Positions 36,946 to 46,249 of a stretch of DNA of 64,000 nucleotides are shown here, one piece after another. Position numbers and translations under genes: made by a program. The DNA is taken from positions 16,308,001 to 16,372,000 of the forward strand of contig OU612073.1 in the NCBI GenBank assembly GCA_914767715.1. The letters run 5' to 3'. Source of the DNA: Membranipora membranacea. Its lineage: Eukaryota > Bryozoa > Gymnolaemata > Cheilostomatida > Membraniporidae. Under the pieces are notes generated by a model. It was not told the origin of the DNA, made no database searches, and saw only the letters and a list, made by a program, of their open reading frames with translations. How positions within the stretch are numbered: position 1 is the stretch's first letter; every line of letters starts with the position of its first letter.

Positions 36946-37230
36946 GGAGCTGCCAAGGCCAATTATTGCAGACATACCTGTGTCATTTGATAACAAAGTG
37001 TTTGAAGTCGTCATTGGAGGCTCCAGGAAAGGGGGGAACCTTCTAGTTCGCTCAACATGATTCGCCTACTCAGTAAAAAGGTGAACATCTCGTTCTGGTA
37101 GACACTGCCTTGTTTCTTTACAGGCAAAGATCCAGGGGGTCATGCAACCTCTTGTTGGAGCGGGAGATATTGCTGACCAGCTGTCCTAGTCGAGGTTTAG
37201 CTAGATTCTCATAACGTCAAACTGGAGAAC
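36946..37230 (+). pseudogene. FLYWCH-type zinc-finger exon with premature stop
   Basis: After the acceptor TCCTTGCAG the plus strand reads ELPRPIIADIPVSF, NKVFEVVIGGSRKGGNLLVR, then TGA at 37058-37060, then FAYSVKR, with donor AAAAG^GTGAAC at 37080. The pattern 'G..kgg..Lv...gfaYsvkr' is the N-terminal half of a FLYWCH finger, with the stop at the glycine position of the 'gy.Y' motif. The next acceptor (TTTCTTTACAG, exon from 37124) gives QRSRG and a frame with CW...YC resembling the W-C...C half, but with shifts and stops. FLYWCH domains occur in host genes and in Mutator-like transposon-derived genes; I cannot tell which. Confidence 0.5.
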
Positions 37231-37424
37231 ATGGCGATATCTATTAATAGATATGAGCAGAAATGAAACCAATCCCATCCTAATAGCCTCAACTTTCAGG
37301 TAGGCAACAATTTCAAAATAATGTTAGTATAAATCTAATAGTTGATCTCTGAAACATGTTTTAAACAATCCTACAGAGCTTTTTTCCATTTTTGTTCATG
37401 TCTTCTTTTAAGGCCAATATTTAC

Positions 37425-37485
37425 ACTGAATTTCGCCACATGTCATATTGTCTGTGATATGAAATAAATCAATCAATCAATACAA
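37425..37485 (+). mobile_element. LINE 3' tail with (AATC)n
   Basis: GTCTGTGATATGAAATAAA followed by TCAATCAATCAAT resembles the 3' end of CR1/L2-type LINEs (polyadenylation-like AATAAA and a short tetramer tail). No ORF is attached. Confidence 0.45.
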
Positions 37486-38685
37486 TTGAAGAAAAGATTA
37501 GGATTTCGCATCTATCATGATCACATACCTGAACACTTCCTGAAATGTGACAGTGGTTTGCAGTCGGCATCTTTAAATTGGCCAACAGCTTTTGATGAAT
37601 TTTGGAAGAAACCTACCCTAATTTTACATTATTAATTCTTTATGTACAGTGTAATATGGAACTTGGCCCGGCCATCTTGGCTACTCTAGCAACCATTCCA
37701 GACCTAAGTTAGACTTTGAGAACAGTGTATGGTAGCCAGCAGCTGATTTAAGACCGTTTCAATACCAATACCGGCATTTATATAAACTATATAGTACTAA
37801 GGTTAGTATATGTATCTGATAACGTCTACATCAAATGTCGCTTTAGTGAAAATGAGGACGATATTTGATTGGGATTCTCCTTCTTTATACTACTCAAGTT
37901 ACACTGCATTGTTCACCATATTGGCATTTGTAATATTGGATTTTTTGTCTGATATTTTGGTTGTAAGTAACTTCTCTATGCTGTACCAATTCATGAACCT
38001 AAAACCCCAATTTCAATCACAAACCCCAATTGTTGAACTACAAATCCCGATTTTGTGACAAACCCAAATTTTCTCTATTTAGATGGAGTCAATCAATCAT
38101 TCACCTGTTCTCTGTTACTACAACGTCTCCGTGCAGTGTAGGTTAGTACGAGGGCAGATCGATCGATGGACTGATTGAAGGATATACCTGAATCTCAATA
38201 TCAGTGAGAAGTACATGGGCATACAAAATCCATAGAAATAGAATAGGTTTCATGTAGTGATGTAAATGAGCTGCATGGTCATGTATAGTGATGTAAAATA
38301 ATATTAAAAACTAGTTGCTTTATTCATTTTGTAGTGTCTCAACTGTATGTTAATAATCTCATAAATGTCTGAAATACCCACTTTGCATCTGTGGTCACAG
38401 CTACCAAAAAACTTTGGGTGCCAATTGAATCATTTTAATTCATTGTGAGATCATCACTGAGGTTGAAATAAATTATTGTGATGTTCATGTCTTCTTTGTT
38501 TGGCTTCTTCTCCGATGCAATGTGAGTCATTCCTTAGTCCATTATATGCTTTTTTTTGATTGTATAATCAAATATTCATTTTATTCAATATATGAGTCAT
38601 AACCTGCTGATATTCATTATTGCAGGCCATTTGAGCTGTGAAATAAAGAGATACAGAGATACAACCACCAAGAGAATTTCCCAAG

Positions 38686-39115
38686 ATGGTATGTAAAATT
38701 TTTACCCAGGCTATCGAAAGTTCAAGTAAAAGCTCTAAAATTGAAAGCGGTAAATCACCAAGAAAAGCCTTCCAAAAAAGATGGATGACACCTGAGCTGC
38801 TTCATTTGACTAAAAAGTGCACTGAACTGCATGACAAAGCAAAACATCTGCAATTTTGTAACAACACATATCAAAGAAGTCAAGCGCAGTTATTTTAAAT
38901 TTCAGTTTTCACGATGCAAGAACAACCAAAATGAATAATGGCGTTTTCTCAAAAGTCTACATAATAAAAACTAAAAAGCAGAGACTAGTTGTACCGCTCT
39001 TAAAGATGACCACCGAAAAGTAATTGATGATCCAAAAGCATTATTCAGAAATATTTAATAACTTTTTCACAAATATTTGTACGAACTTGTCAATGGCACT
39101 ACCTGCTTCGAAACC
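38686..39115 (+). mobile_element. LINE ORF2 fragment, linker between endonuclease and RT
   Basis: The plus strand reads FQKRWMTPELLHLTKKCTEL followed by HDKAK, then after frame changes FLKSLHNKN, ALKDDHRKVIDDPKALFRNI and a FFTNICTNLSMAL-like segment. These match the CR1/L2 linker 'pWmtpel..l.kkr..L..kak' and the pre-RT 'd..G....d...ia..FN.fF.nig..la'. Several frameshifts show it is inactive. It is followed after six bases by the short repeat at 39121 and then by an endonuclease-domain LINE piece on the opposite strand. Confidence 0.7.
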
Positions 39116-39120
39116 AGATT

Positions 39121-39302
39121 TTAAGGTAATGTCAAAGACCGATCCGAATATCAACATATCATATACCGTTGGAAAGCTGCCGAGCTACTGAAAATGAATA
39201 CCTGAACAAAAACTTGATTCGATGACGTTGTGTCACTAAAGGGAGGAAATGAGGCAGATTTTTTCACTGCATCTTTGTTTTTCTTGAATTTAGCGCAAAA
39301 GA
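39121..39302. repeat. Short copy of the 43.2-45.1 kb repeat (ends only)
   Basis: The left 130 bp (TTAAGGTAATGTCAAAGACC ... GGAAATGAGGCAGA) matches 43239-43375 with few differences. The right ~37 bp (CTGCATCTT(T/C)G(T/C)TTTTC then TTGAATTTA(G/A)CGCAAAAG) matches 45024-45060. So this copy looks like the long repeat with its 1.65-kb interior removed. No terminal inverted repeat is visible; TTAA stands at the left border of both copies. Confidence 0.72.
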
Positions 39303-40605
39303 ATGGCCCAAAACACCTCAAAAGTCCCCAAAAATAGCTGTTCCACATCTTTTCAACTGGTTGTCGGCTAGTTGTGAGCTTTTGTAGTGTTGGTGTAACA
39401 TGTTTCATTAGTCCATCCCAATCAGCGCGCTTGTACAGCCAGATGGTCCTTGGGGCCTGTTTTCTCCTGTTGGCCCGGAGTGACAGTTCTGTGTAGCAGA
39501 TGTGGTGATCGCTGATGCCTGGTAAGATTTTGGTTCTGTTGACTCGTTCTGGTATATTCGTCATCATTAGATCCAGTGTGTTGTTGATCCTTGTGGGTTC
39601 TTTAACAAGCTGTGTCAGACCTGCAGTGTCTAGTAATTCTTTGAATTCCTGATGGTTTGATTGTTGAGGGCAATTTGGTTTGAGTTGCATGGCAGTCCAG
39701 TCCCAGCCTGGTAGGTTGAAGTCACCTGCGATGATGATGTTTTTATGGTTGTCTGCTAAAATATTATCAACAGAGTTTCATAACTGAGGGATGGTTGTTT
39801 TGTCTGCTACATTGGGTCTATAGCAAGCTCCTATGTAGAGATGTTGTTGTCCAGTCAGAATAGCCTTGACCCAGATGAATTCTGCACCTTGGCTTTTCTC
39901 GTCAACCTCTGTAGAGCTGATGGTGTTGTGGACAGCAATGAGAACTCCACCACCACCTCCAGCTGGGCGGTCTCTTCTAAACACGCTCTAGTCATCGAGT
40001 TCAAGCTCAGCTGTGTAGATCTCTGGTTTCAGCCATGTCTCGGTCGCTATCATGATGTCTGGTTCTGAGCACTCTATCATGTTTTTCCAGGCTCCGAGTT
40101 TGGAAAGTAGCGACTGGCAATTTACATTGATGAGTCTCAGTGGTTTGTCTTTTTGTCTGGTTTTTCGCTCCAATTTGGGAGATGACTCATGTTTAGGCAT
40201 AGCATTATCATCTACAGAATCTATACTGGTCTGAGAGTCACTCGACAAATCTTCATTAGTGGTACTGTATTTGTTTATGTTTGTCACTGAGCAGTTGAGG
40301 GCAATATGGCTGTAGTTGATGGAATTACAGTTCAGACATGCCCAGGCAACGCTACTGTTGTCAAGTCTTGAGTATTCATTTGAGTTGATGTTCTGGCATG
40401 AAATGTGGAACCATGTTAAGCAGTCTTCGCATAGTATACCTTTATCTTCCCATGTGACAGGATGGTGACAAGCTCCACAGAGATAGAGGCTGCTGATTTC
40501 AATGGGCTCCTCCTGGTTCACGGTGTCATCATGCTGCTTTCCAGTTGTCAGGTTAGATGAGCCTCTTCCGGTGTAATCCATGATCCAGTCCAGTGTTGAT
40601 TCCAA
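39300..40605 (-). mobile_element. CR1/L2-like LINE ORF2 5' part: PHD finger plus APE endonuclease
   Basis: One minus-strand frame from 40605 runs through two stops (TAG at 39988-39990, TGA at 39778-39780). A PHD-type C4HC3 finger comes first (LCGACHHPV, ILCEDCLTWFHISC, WACLNC), then the APE-type endonuclease: INVNCQSLLSKL, ATETWL, SVFRRDRPAGGGGGVLIAVH, GACYRP, IIIAGDFNLPGWDW and the catalytic SDHH. The first stop replaces the Tyr expected before SVFRRDR and the second the Trp of LWNSV, so both look like point mutations. The frame then enters the linker (LYKRADWDGLMKHVTP) and is lost at the 39121-39302 repeat. Upstream, 60-bp repeats could be the element's 5' UTR. Confidence 0.85.
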
Positions 40606-40633
40606 TCCATTTTTTTTCCCACCAGTTTACTTC

Positions 40634-40885
40634 CAGTCCAGTTTGTTTCCACTCCAGTTTGTATCCAATCCAGTCCAGGCTCCAAGCTATTTCCAGTCCA
40701 GTTTGTTTCCACTCCAGTTTGTATCCAATCCAGTCCAGGCTCCAAGCTAACTCCAAGCAAGGAGTTGCTCCAGTCAAGAGTGAACAATATCTCTTTGTTA
40801 TGAACAAGTACTCTTTGTACTGAACAATAATACTCTTTGGTACTGAACAAATACTCTTTGACACTGAACAAACACTCTTTGTAAA
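40634..40885 (-). repeat. Tandem 60-bp and ~20-bp repeats upstream of the LINE ORF
   Basis: Two nearly identical 60-bp units (plus strand TTTGTTTCCACTCCAGTTTG then TATCCAATCCAGTCCAGG) are followed by four ~20-bp units of TACTCTTTG.ACTGAACAA. On the LINE sense strand the first set reads GLDWIQTGVETNWTG repeated, and the LINE's own first codons (TLDWIMDYTG) resemble it. Tandem repeats directly 5' of the ORF fit a 5'-UTR promoter array. Confidence 0.7.
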
Positions 40886-41394
40886 ATTTGCAATGTTAAA
40901 ATTTGTTTGTGTAAAGGTTAAAAGCATAAATTTGGATAAAAAAGCTTCATTGCTAACATTAAATGTGTTTCAAAGTCTTTGGTCCGAGCTTTGCTAAATT
41001 GTAGTGGACCTACCTTTGGAATTGTTAGGTTTCTATTTCCCTTCACTTAAATTTAACTAGAGTAGACAGTACAAAATTAGTACTAAAAAATGTGTGATCT
41101 GAAAGGAAATGAAAACTAAATATATGCACTTGACTAGCTACTTTATATTGTGACCAATGACAGTCAATGTTGTGAGTTATGAGAGGATGCTATTGGCCAT
41201 TTACAATAATAGGCTGAATCTTAACAAAACAGGTAAAATTGTTAGGATTATTTAATTTGATAATTATTTCAATTTTGTGTGCAAAGACCTTAACAGTAAC
41301 TAGTCAACAACAACATGTGCTTGGATAACTATCAAAAAATTGCGATTGGACTGTTTTCTCTAAAATCTGGAGGAAATAGTGAGATTTACAAAAA

Positions 41395-41604
41395 GTGGGA
41401 GGATGGTGTAAAAATCTGGAGGGTCACGCCTACATCGGGAGACTTGGCAAGTATGCCCCAGACAAAAGCGGTGGATGCTCATGTTTGAATGCCGGTTTGC
41501 ATTGTACGCAATTGTGTGGATGCCTTCAATGCGACAATGGCAGGGACGACACTCAGCAAGATGAGTATGACCAAATTACCCATGATGAAGACCTTGACCT
41601 TTAA
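41395..41604 (+). CDS. Terminal exon candidate with CXC-type cysteine motif
   Basis: The plus-strand frame to TAA at 41602 contains GGCSCLNAGLHCTQLCGCLQ followed by CDNG: spacing C-x-C-x6-C-x3-C-x-C-x2-C-x-N, with an acidic tail (DDTQQDEYDQITHDEDLDL). This cysteine spacing resembles CXC/Tesmin-like zinc-binding segments and similar C-terminal motifs in proteins of transposable elements. Only one half-repeat is present and no upstream exon was fixed. Upstream AG acceptors exist (for example TCTGGAG near 41370) but none is compelling. Family identity is tentative; the cysteine pattern is seen directly. Confidence 0.5.
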   Translation: MGGWCKNLEGHAYIGRLGKYAPDKSGGCSCLNAGLHCTQLCGCLQCDNGRDDTQQDEYDQITHDEDLDL

Positions 41605-41609
41605 ACTAG

Positions 41610-42385
41610 TATGAATTTGCATCCTTTCTTTGTTTTGTTTTAGCAGTGATACTTATGTGCTATTTAAAATAGCTATTAAGTTCAAAATACATAATCAGAT
41701 TACACGCTTTACCAGAATAAAACTTCATAAACGTTCACCTGTGTTTCACATCCCAACTGGATCCACCCCTCTCTCATATATTCTCAATTTATTATTACAC
41801 TGCTACCAGATACTTTATGATGGGGTCTTTTTAAAAACTAATCACGAAAAACGACATGAGAAGTACATTTATCACTGTTATTCTTGCACGCTTGCACAAA
41901 ACCTATTATTATGCCGCAACTGTGTTCGAGGGGTCACTACAATTTGTCTGTAGAACGTCAACCATTGGGTTTAGCTGTATGATATTTTCCCAAAAACTAC
42001 TCAAGATACGCATGATATTGATAAAAATAAATTCAATGACACTGCTTCATTCTATGAACTTTGCCAAAAGAAGTTAAATTGCAAAAAACGCCCTTTTAAC
42101 CCCCTTTTCCGTGTTTCTTACTTGGATTCGCCCCTTTTTGCCCCATTTGTGAAATGGAACATATGCGTCATCAGAACGACCATGAAAAACTACACCAGAT
42201 ACAGTCTTCAATTTTCTCTGTTCAAGACATTTTCAGAGCCTTTATGTATGCCGCTGCTGGCCTATTATACAATATGTTTCTATATAATTACTGAGGGCAT
42301 TTGGAATAGGTATTTCACCAGTTGCAAAAACCATAAAAATCTACTCTGAGTGTGTAGTAGCACTTTAACTGGTATTTATCTAAAC
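41610..42385. other. No supported gene
   Basis: Overlapping short open frames on the plus strand have no motif or splice support. Confidence 0.4.
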
Positions 42386-42386
42386 C

Positions 42387-42700
42387 ACAGACTCATTAAT
42401 AACCTAGACATGACACTATATGAAGCGTTAGCATTGACCACCGAGGCATTTTATTGTGGCCGATGTAATGACATTGGATGGGGCTGTAGCATGGTGACAT
42501 CCTTGACTTGTAGCTCATATACCAGTTTTTTTGTTGATAACTCGATCAATATTGATCGAATTTTGGGTTTGAAAATTACGATGGTTTTAGCAGCTTGACC
42601 GTGACCAGATGGAAACTAATTTAGGCAAAAGGAAGAAGAAGAAATAACGTCAAGTTGATAACAAGATACTGCTGATTATAAAACCAATATTCAAACTTAA
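42387..42700 (+). repeat. Dispersed copy of sequence at 63750-63995
   Basis: AACCTAGACATGACAC(T/C)ATATG, then TTAGCATTGA/ATAAGCATTGA, GAGGCAT, TTTGAAAATTAC, TTTAGGCAAAA, GAAGAAGAAATAAC(G/A)TCAAG and TAACAAGAT(A/G)CTGCT all occur in the same order at both sites. It contains a short perfect palindrome (TCGATCAATATTGATCGA, 42541-42558). This links the 42-kb region to the array at the right edge. Confidence 0.7.
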
Positions 42701-43498
42701 TAAATGAACAACGATGGTATGAACAAAAAACTTGGATTGTGGATAGTAAATCAATGATAGCATCATTGCTTCTACACCATCCTATATTGTTACGTTGCCC
42801 ACAATTAAGTGCTCACATTAGCTGTATATTATTTATTAACCAGTATATAATCTAAACAATACCATATATATAAAATGCCACATGAGAGAGAAATAGGGCA
42901 GAATCAGATCATAGCTCTCCTCCTTGGCTTAACTCATTCGTTCTATAATGGCCATTTTCAGTTTGACTCTCAAAACAGCCAGTTGGTAGTCGGTCAATCA
43001 TGCATTGATATTTATTCCTACTATTCCAGAGTAAATAACAAACTTCTTATGAGGGTTCTCAAAGTATGATGCCAAAAAAAATTCCCTGCTTCCATTTGAT
43101 AGATAGATAGTAGATATCAGTCTAATATTTTCATTGTGGGCCGACTCTCTACACAGTTTGCCACCCCTGTTACTTTGTGGATAATGTACAATGGTTATAT
43201 AGAAAGTTTTATTAGCTGTAGCTGTGCTGGGGCACTTAAGGTAATGTCAAAGACCGATCCGAATATCAACATATCATATACCGTTGGAAAGCTGCCAAGC
43301 TAATGAAAATGAATACCTGAACAAAAACTTGATTCAATGACGTTGTGTCATTTTAGGTAGGAAATGAGGCAGAAAACGCTGTTTTTGTCAAAGCAGATGG
43401 AGGAGTCAAATTAAATGCAATAAATTTCAAACCAGGTGGAATGCATACTAAGAGGTTGCGTTCATCTTAAAATTTGATTTTCTTTGATATATTGTGAG

Positions 43499-43845
43499 AT
43501 AACTTCACAGCTTCCTTTGGAGGACCCAGGAGGGTCAGGAGAAGGAGCGGCAGAAGCTGTGAGATAACTTCACAGCTTCCTTTGGAGGACCCAGGAGGGT
43601 CAGGAGAAGGAGCGGCAGAAGCTGTGAGATAACTTCACAGCTTCCTTTGGAGGACCCAGGAGGGTCAGGAGAAGGAGCGGCAGAGGCTGTGAGATAACTT
43701 CACAGCTTCCTTTGGAGGACCCAAGAGGGTCAGGAGAAGGAGCGGCAGAAGCTGTGAGATAACCTCACAGCTTTCTCGGATGACTCAGGAGAGTCAATAA
43801 AAAGGGAGGGCAGAAGCTGTGAGATCTCAAGTTCTCACAGCTCAG
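43499..43845. repeat. 65-bp tandem repeat, five copies, each self-complementary at its ends
   Basis: Copies start at 43503, 43568, 43633, 43698 and 43763 with exact 65-bp spacing; the first four are nearly identical and the fifth diverged. Each unit is bounded by CTTCACAGCTTC and GAAGCTGTGAG, an inverted pair, so every unit can form a hairpin and neighbours can cross-pair. Confidence 0.95.
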
Positions 43846-43920
43846 GAGATTTCAGATAAAGAGAATGGAGCCAGGTGATACCAGACGACGTCAACCACTT
43901 CAAAATAATGTATATAATTA

Positions 43921-44185
43921 AAGTCCAACCTCCGTCTTTTTGGAGGGTTCAAACGCTGACATTTGAATAATATATACAATTAAAACCTTTTTATTAGACA
44001 TAAATTAAAGTCCAACCTCCGTCTTTTTGGAGGGTTCAAACGCAGACATTTGAATAATATATATAATTAAAACCTTTTTATTAGAAATAAATTAAAGTCC
44101 AACCTCCGTCTTTTTGGAGGGTTCAAACGCAGACATTGGAATAATATATATAATTTAAACCTTTTTATCAGACACAAAATCTAAA
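43921..44185. repeat. 87-bp tandem repeat, three copies plus a partial fourth
   Basis: Units start at 43921, 44008 and 44095 (87-bp spacing). Each contains AACCTCCGTCTTTTTGGAGG, whose CCTCC/GGAGG arms form a short hairpin, and an ATAATATATA(C/T)AATT stretch. They lie directly upstream of the TATA box, the position expected for enhancer-type repeats. Confidence 0.93.
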
Positions 44186-44272
44186 TCAAATCTCCGCTTT
44201 TGTCAAGAGGATGGGCAAATGCAATCTCCGGTTTTTTGGCCATGCTCACCCGCCGTGATGAACCCCTGTGCA

Positions 44273-44306
44273 TATAAAAACCGGGGGAACATCAAGGCAG
44301 GTCAGT
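44273..44306 (+). promoter_or_regulatory. Putative Pol II core promoter: TATA box and TCAGT initiator
   Basis: TATAAAAA at 44273-44280 is followed by an initiator-like TCAGT (A at 44304), 31 bases from the first T of the TATA box: the canonical spacing. A GC-richer patch surrounds it in otherwise AT-rich DNA. A donor-like TTTCTG^GTAAAG follows at about 44338 and an acceptor-like TTTCTCAACAG at 44550, so a short first exon and intron are possible. Confidence 0.5.
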
Positions 44307-44519
44307 TCTTTTTGGAGAGCCCTTGGAGCATGTTTTTCTGGTAAAGTATAGATTGCTTTTCTGGTATCTAACTTAGTTTATTATTCAAGAATAAAAATTA
44401 ATTTTAATGTCGAAAAGTATCTCAACTATGAGTCATTAGTGAATTGAATTAATACCTACTTGTAACAAAATGCTAAAGAACAATGTTGTGTATAAATTTG
44501 ATTAGGTAAACAAAACACT

Positions 44520-44573
44520 TTTTGTATGGAGTTGCCTTCTTTCTCAACAGGAAGAAGTTAACTCCATACAAAA
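44520..44573. repeat. Perfect 14-bp inverted repeat with 26-bp loop
   Basis: TTTTGTATGGAGTT (44520-44533) and AACTCCATACAAAA (44560-44573) are exact complements, and an inner CTTC/GAAG pair can extend the stem. The loop contains the TTTCTCAACAG acceptor-like site. Confidence 0.9.
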
Positions 44574-45304
44574 TAAACATGAGCAAAATGAATGAAATAG
44601 TGGTGTCTGTTCTGCTCGGGTATTCGGCCCCAAGTGAGTCGAATATGCGACAATATGACTAGTCTAAACTGACTTTTTACGTCACGCCATACAATGCATT
44701 TTTTTTGTGAAGCCGTGAAAATATGTGAAATTTCAATCATGAATTCAGAACAGGTCATAGACTCGAAACAAAATTAATTATGATTTTCCTTTATAGTACA
44801 CTTCAAATGCCATACCTATTAACTTTCAACAAATTAGCTTGCATATTGCGAAAGCAGTAGACTCTCAAATACAGCCAATATTTTTTGCAACTTTTGCATA
44901 ACATCAAATGTGCTGTCCAAATGACCATTATTGTGGCCAAACAAAGTTTTTTTGAAAGTTCTCACATACGAAGCCACTTTCATTAGCCATGGTGCACACA
45001 GGAAATGCCAAAAGATTTCTTCCCTGCATCTTCGCTTTTCTTGAATTTAACGCAAAAGATCAAATGTCAAGCAACATTCACTGATTTTCTTGTTATTTGA
45101 TGACCCTGTCCACAGGGTGACGGTGACGGCCAGTTATATAATTAATTGAATAAATTAGAAATACTATAGAATATCTAATTGGGTTGGATATCTCAATTTA
45201 TTTTCAGTTAAGGTTAAGGATTATGTTTAGGTAAGGTTGCTAGTAACCCTAATTGTTTCTCATACCCGTGAGAGGTATCAGACCAAGTTTTGACCTGCTG
45301 GAAA

Positions 45305-45395
45305 CACAGCAACTACGGTAGTGTAGTGGTTAGGGTGTCCGACCCGTGATCATGGGCTTACTGGTCATAGGTTCAATCCCCAGCCAGAACATTAC
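45305..45395 (+). mobile_element. tRNA-like SINE head, plus strand
   Basis: TAGTGTAGTGGTTAGGGTG (A box) and GGTTCAATCCC (B box) are about 50 bases apart, with CGTGATCATGGG between as an anticodon-arm remnant. A GT-rich body follows to about 45480. The tRNA head plus unrelated body indicates a SINE relic. Confidence 0.6.
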
Positions 45396-45829
45396 CACTC
45401 TACTTCATTTCAGGTGTTGTGTTTGTGAGGCAGGCTGATGGTGAGGTGGTGGCATGGTGAGGTTCTTTACCATATTTTAGGGTGTCAGAGAGTCAGCAGG
45501 TGCAGATGATATATTTACAGGAGCAGCAGGTGTCAGCGAGTAGGCATCAGATGTTGGTGAGGCGTGGATGAGAATATTGTGCGGTTATGGACCACTGCCG
45601 AACATGAGTGGGGATTTTTTGGTTATACTTGTTGAAAAAATTCAAAAGTCTGGTTTTGTAGCGGAGTTCTACTGCCGCTGACGCCTACTGCCTGCTCCTT
45701 GCCCTCTGCCCACCTGCTCCACCTTACACACTCCTGCTCCTGCTGGGCCTTGATCCACTACTCTCCTGCTTGCTGTCTGTCCACGAGTACCACCCCTCCA
45801 CCTTGCCGGCGTTAACACCTTAACAGTAA

Positions 45830-45958
45830 AGGTTTGGTTTATACCTGAAATATATGCCTGAAGACGCCTAAAATGTGTCACCCTGTTGGTTGCTGGAATC
45901 GAACCTGCACCCAACGAGGTTACAATCCGCAACTCTTACCACTAGGCCACTCGGCTAC
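45830..45958 (-). mobile_element. tRNA-like SINE head, minus strand
   Basis: On the minus strand GTAGCCGAGTGGCCTAGTGG (A box) is followed by TTGTAACCTCGTTGGGTG and GGTTCGATTCC, a near-perfect B box. The body continues as CAGGGTGACACATTTTAGGC. No complete acceptor stem is seen. Confidence 0.62.
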
Positions 45959-46084
45959 TGCTGCATATAAGTCTCAGGTTAAACAATCTGTTCTCTGTGT
46001 CTCACGAAGTCTAAATAATAAGATTTAAAACCGATAACAGCTGATATTACGTCCAGAATTCTTGAACTGGGAATTGAATTCAAG

Positions 46085-46150
46085 CCCACAAGAGCTGGAA
46101 TTGAACCCTCACCATCCAAGTTAACAGTCCTCCACACTAGCCAGTAGAAA
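46085..46150 (-). repeat. tRNA-like fragment, minus strand
   Basis: CTGGCTAGTGTGGAGGACTG, TTAACTTGGATGGTGAG and GGTTCAATTCC on the minus strand have the spacing of an A and B box. It is a third tRNA-like sequence within 850 bp. Confidence 0.5.
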
Positions 46151-46249
46151 AATTTGTCTATAAAAATATTGTCAAATACAGCCAAGTAACAAAACATTGA
46201 TAAATAGAAAAATTTAAGAATATACAAATTGCTTTTATTCTGTTTTAAC

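Larger units (their letters stand above)
43239..45062. repeat. 1.8-kb composite repeat with tandem arrays and a core promoter
   Basis: Both ends match the ends of the 182-bp copy at 39121-39302. The interior contains five 65-bp repeats, three 87-bp repeats, a TATA/Inr pair and an inverted repeat. No long open frame is present on either strand. The left border has TTAA; no terminal inverted repeats or LTR-type TG..CA ends are evident. It could be a non-autonomous DNA transposon, a solo regulatory part of a retroelement, or a noncoding transcription unit. End similarity is seen directly; that it is one unit is inferred. Confidence 0.6.

Noticed and set aside
38686-40605. Twin-primed single LINE insertion
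   Set aside because: Twin priming leaves the inverted 5' part upstream of the forward 3' part. Here the order is reversed, with a different repeat between the parts.
43239-45062. LTR of a retrotransposon
   Set aside because: A TATA box with upstream repeats resembles a U3 region, but there are no TG..CA ends, no second LTR in the window, and no primer-binding site or gag-pol sequence.
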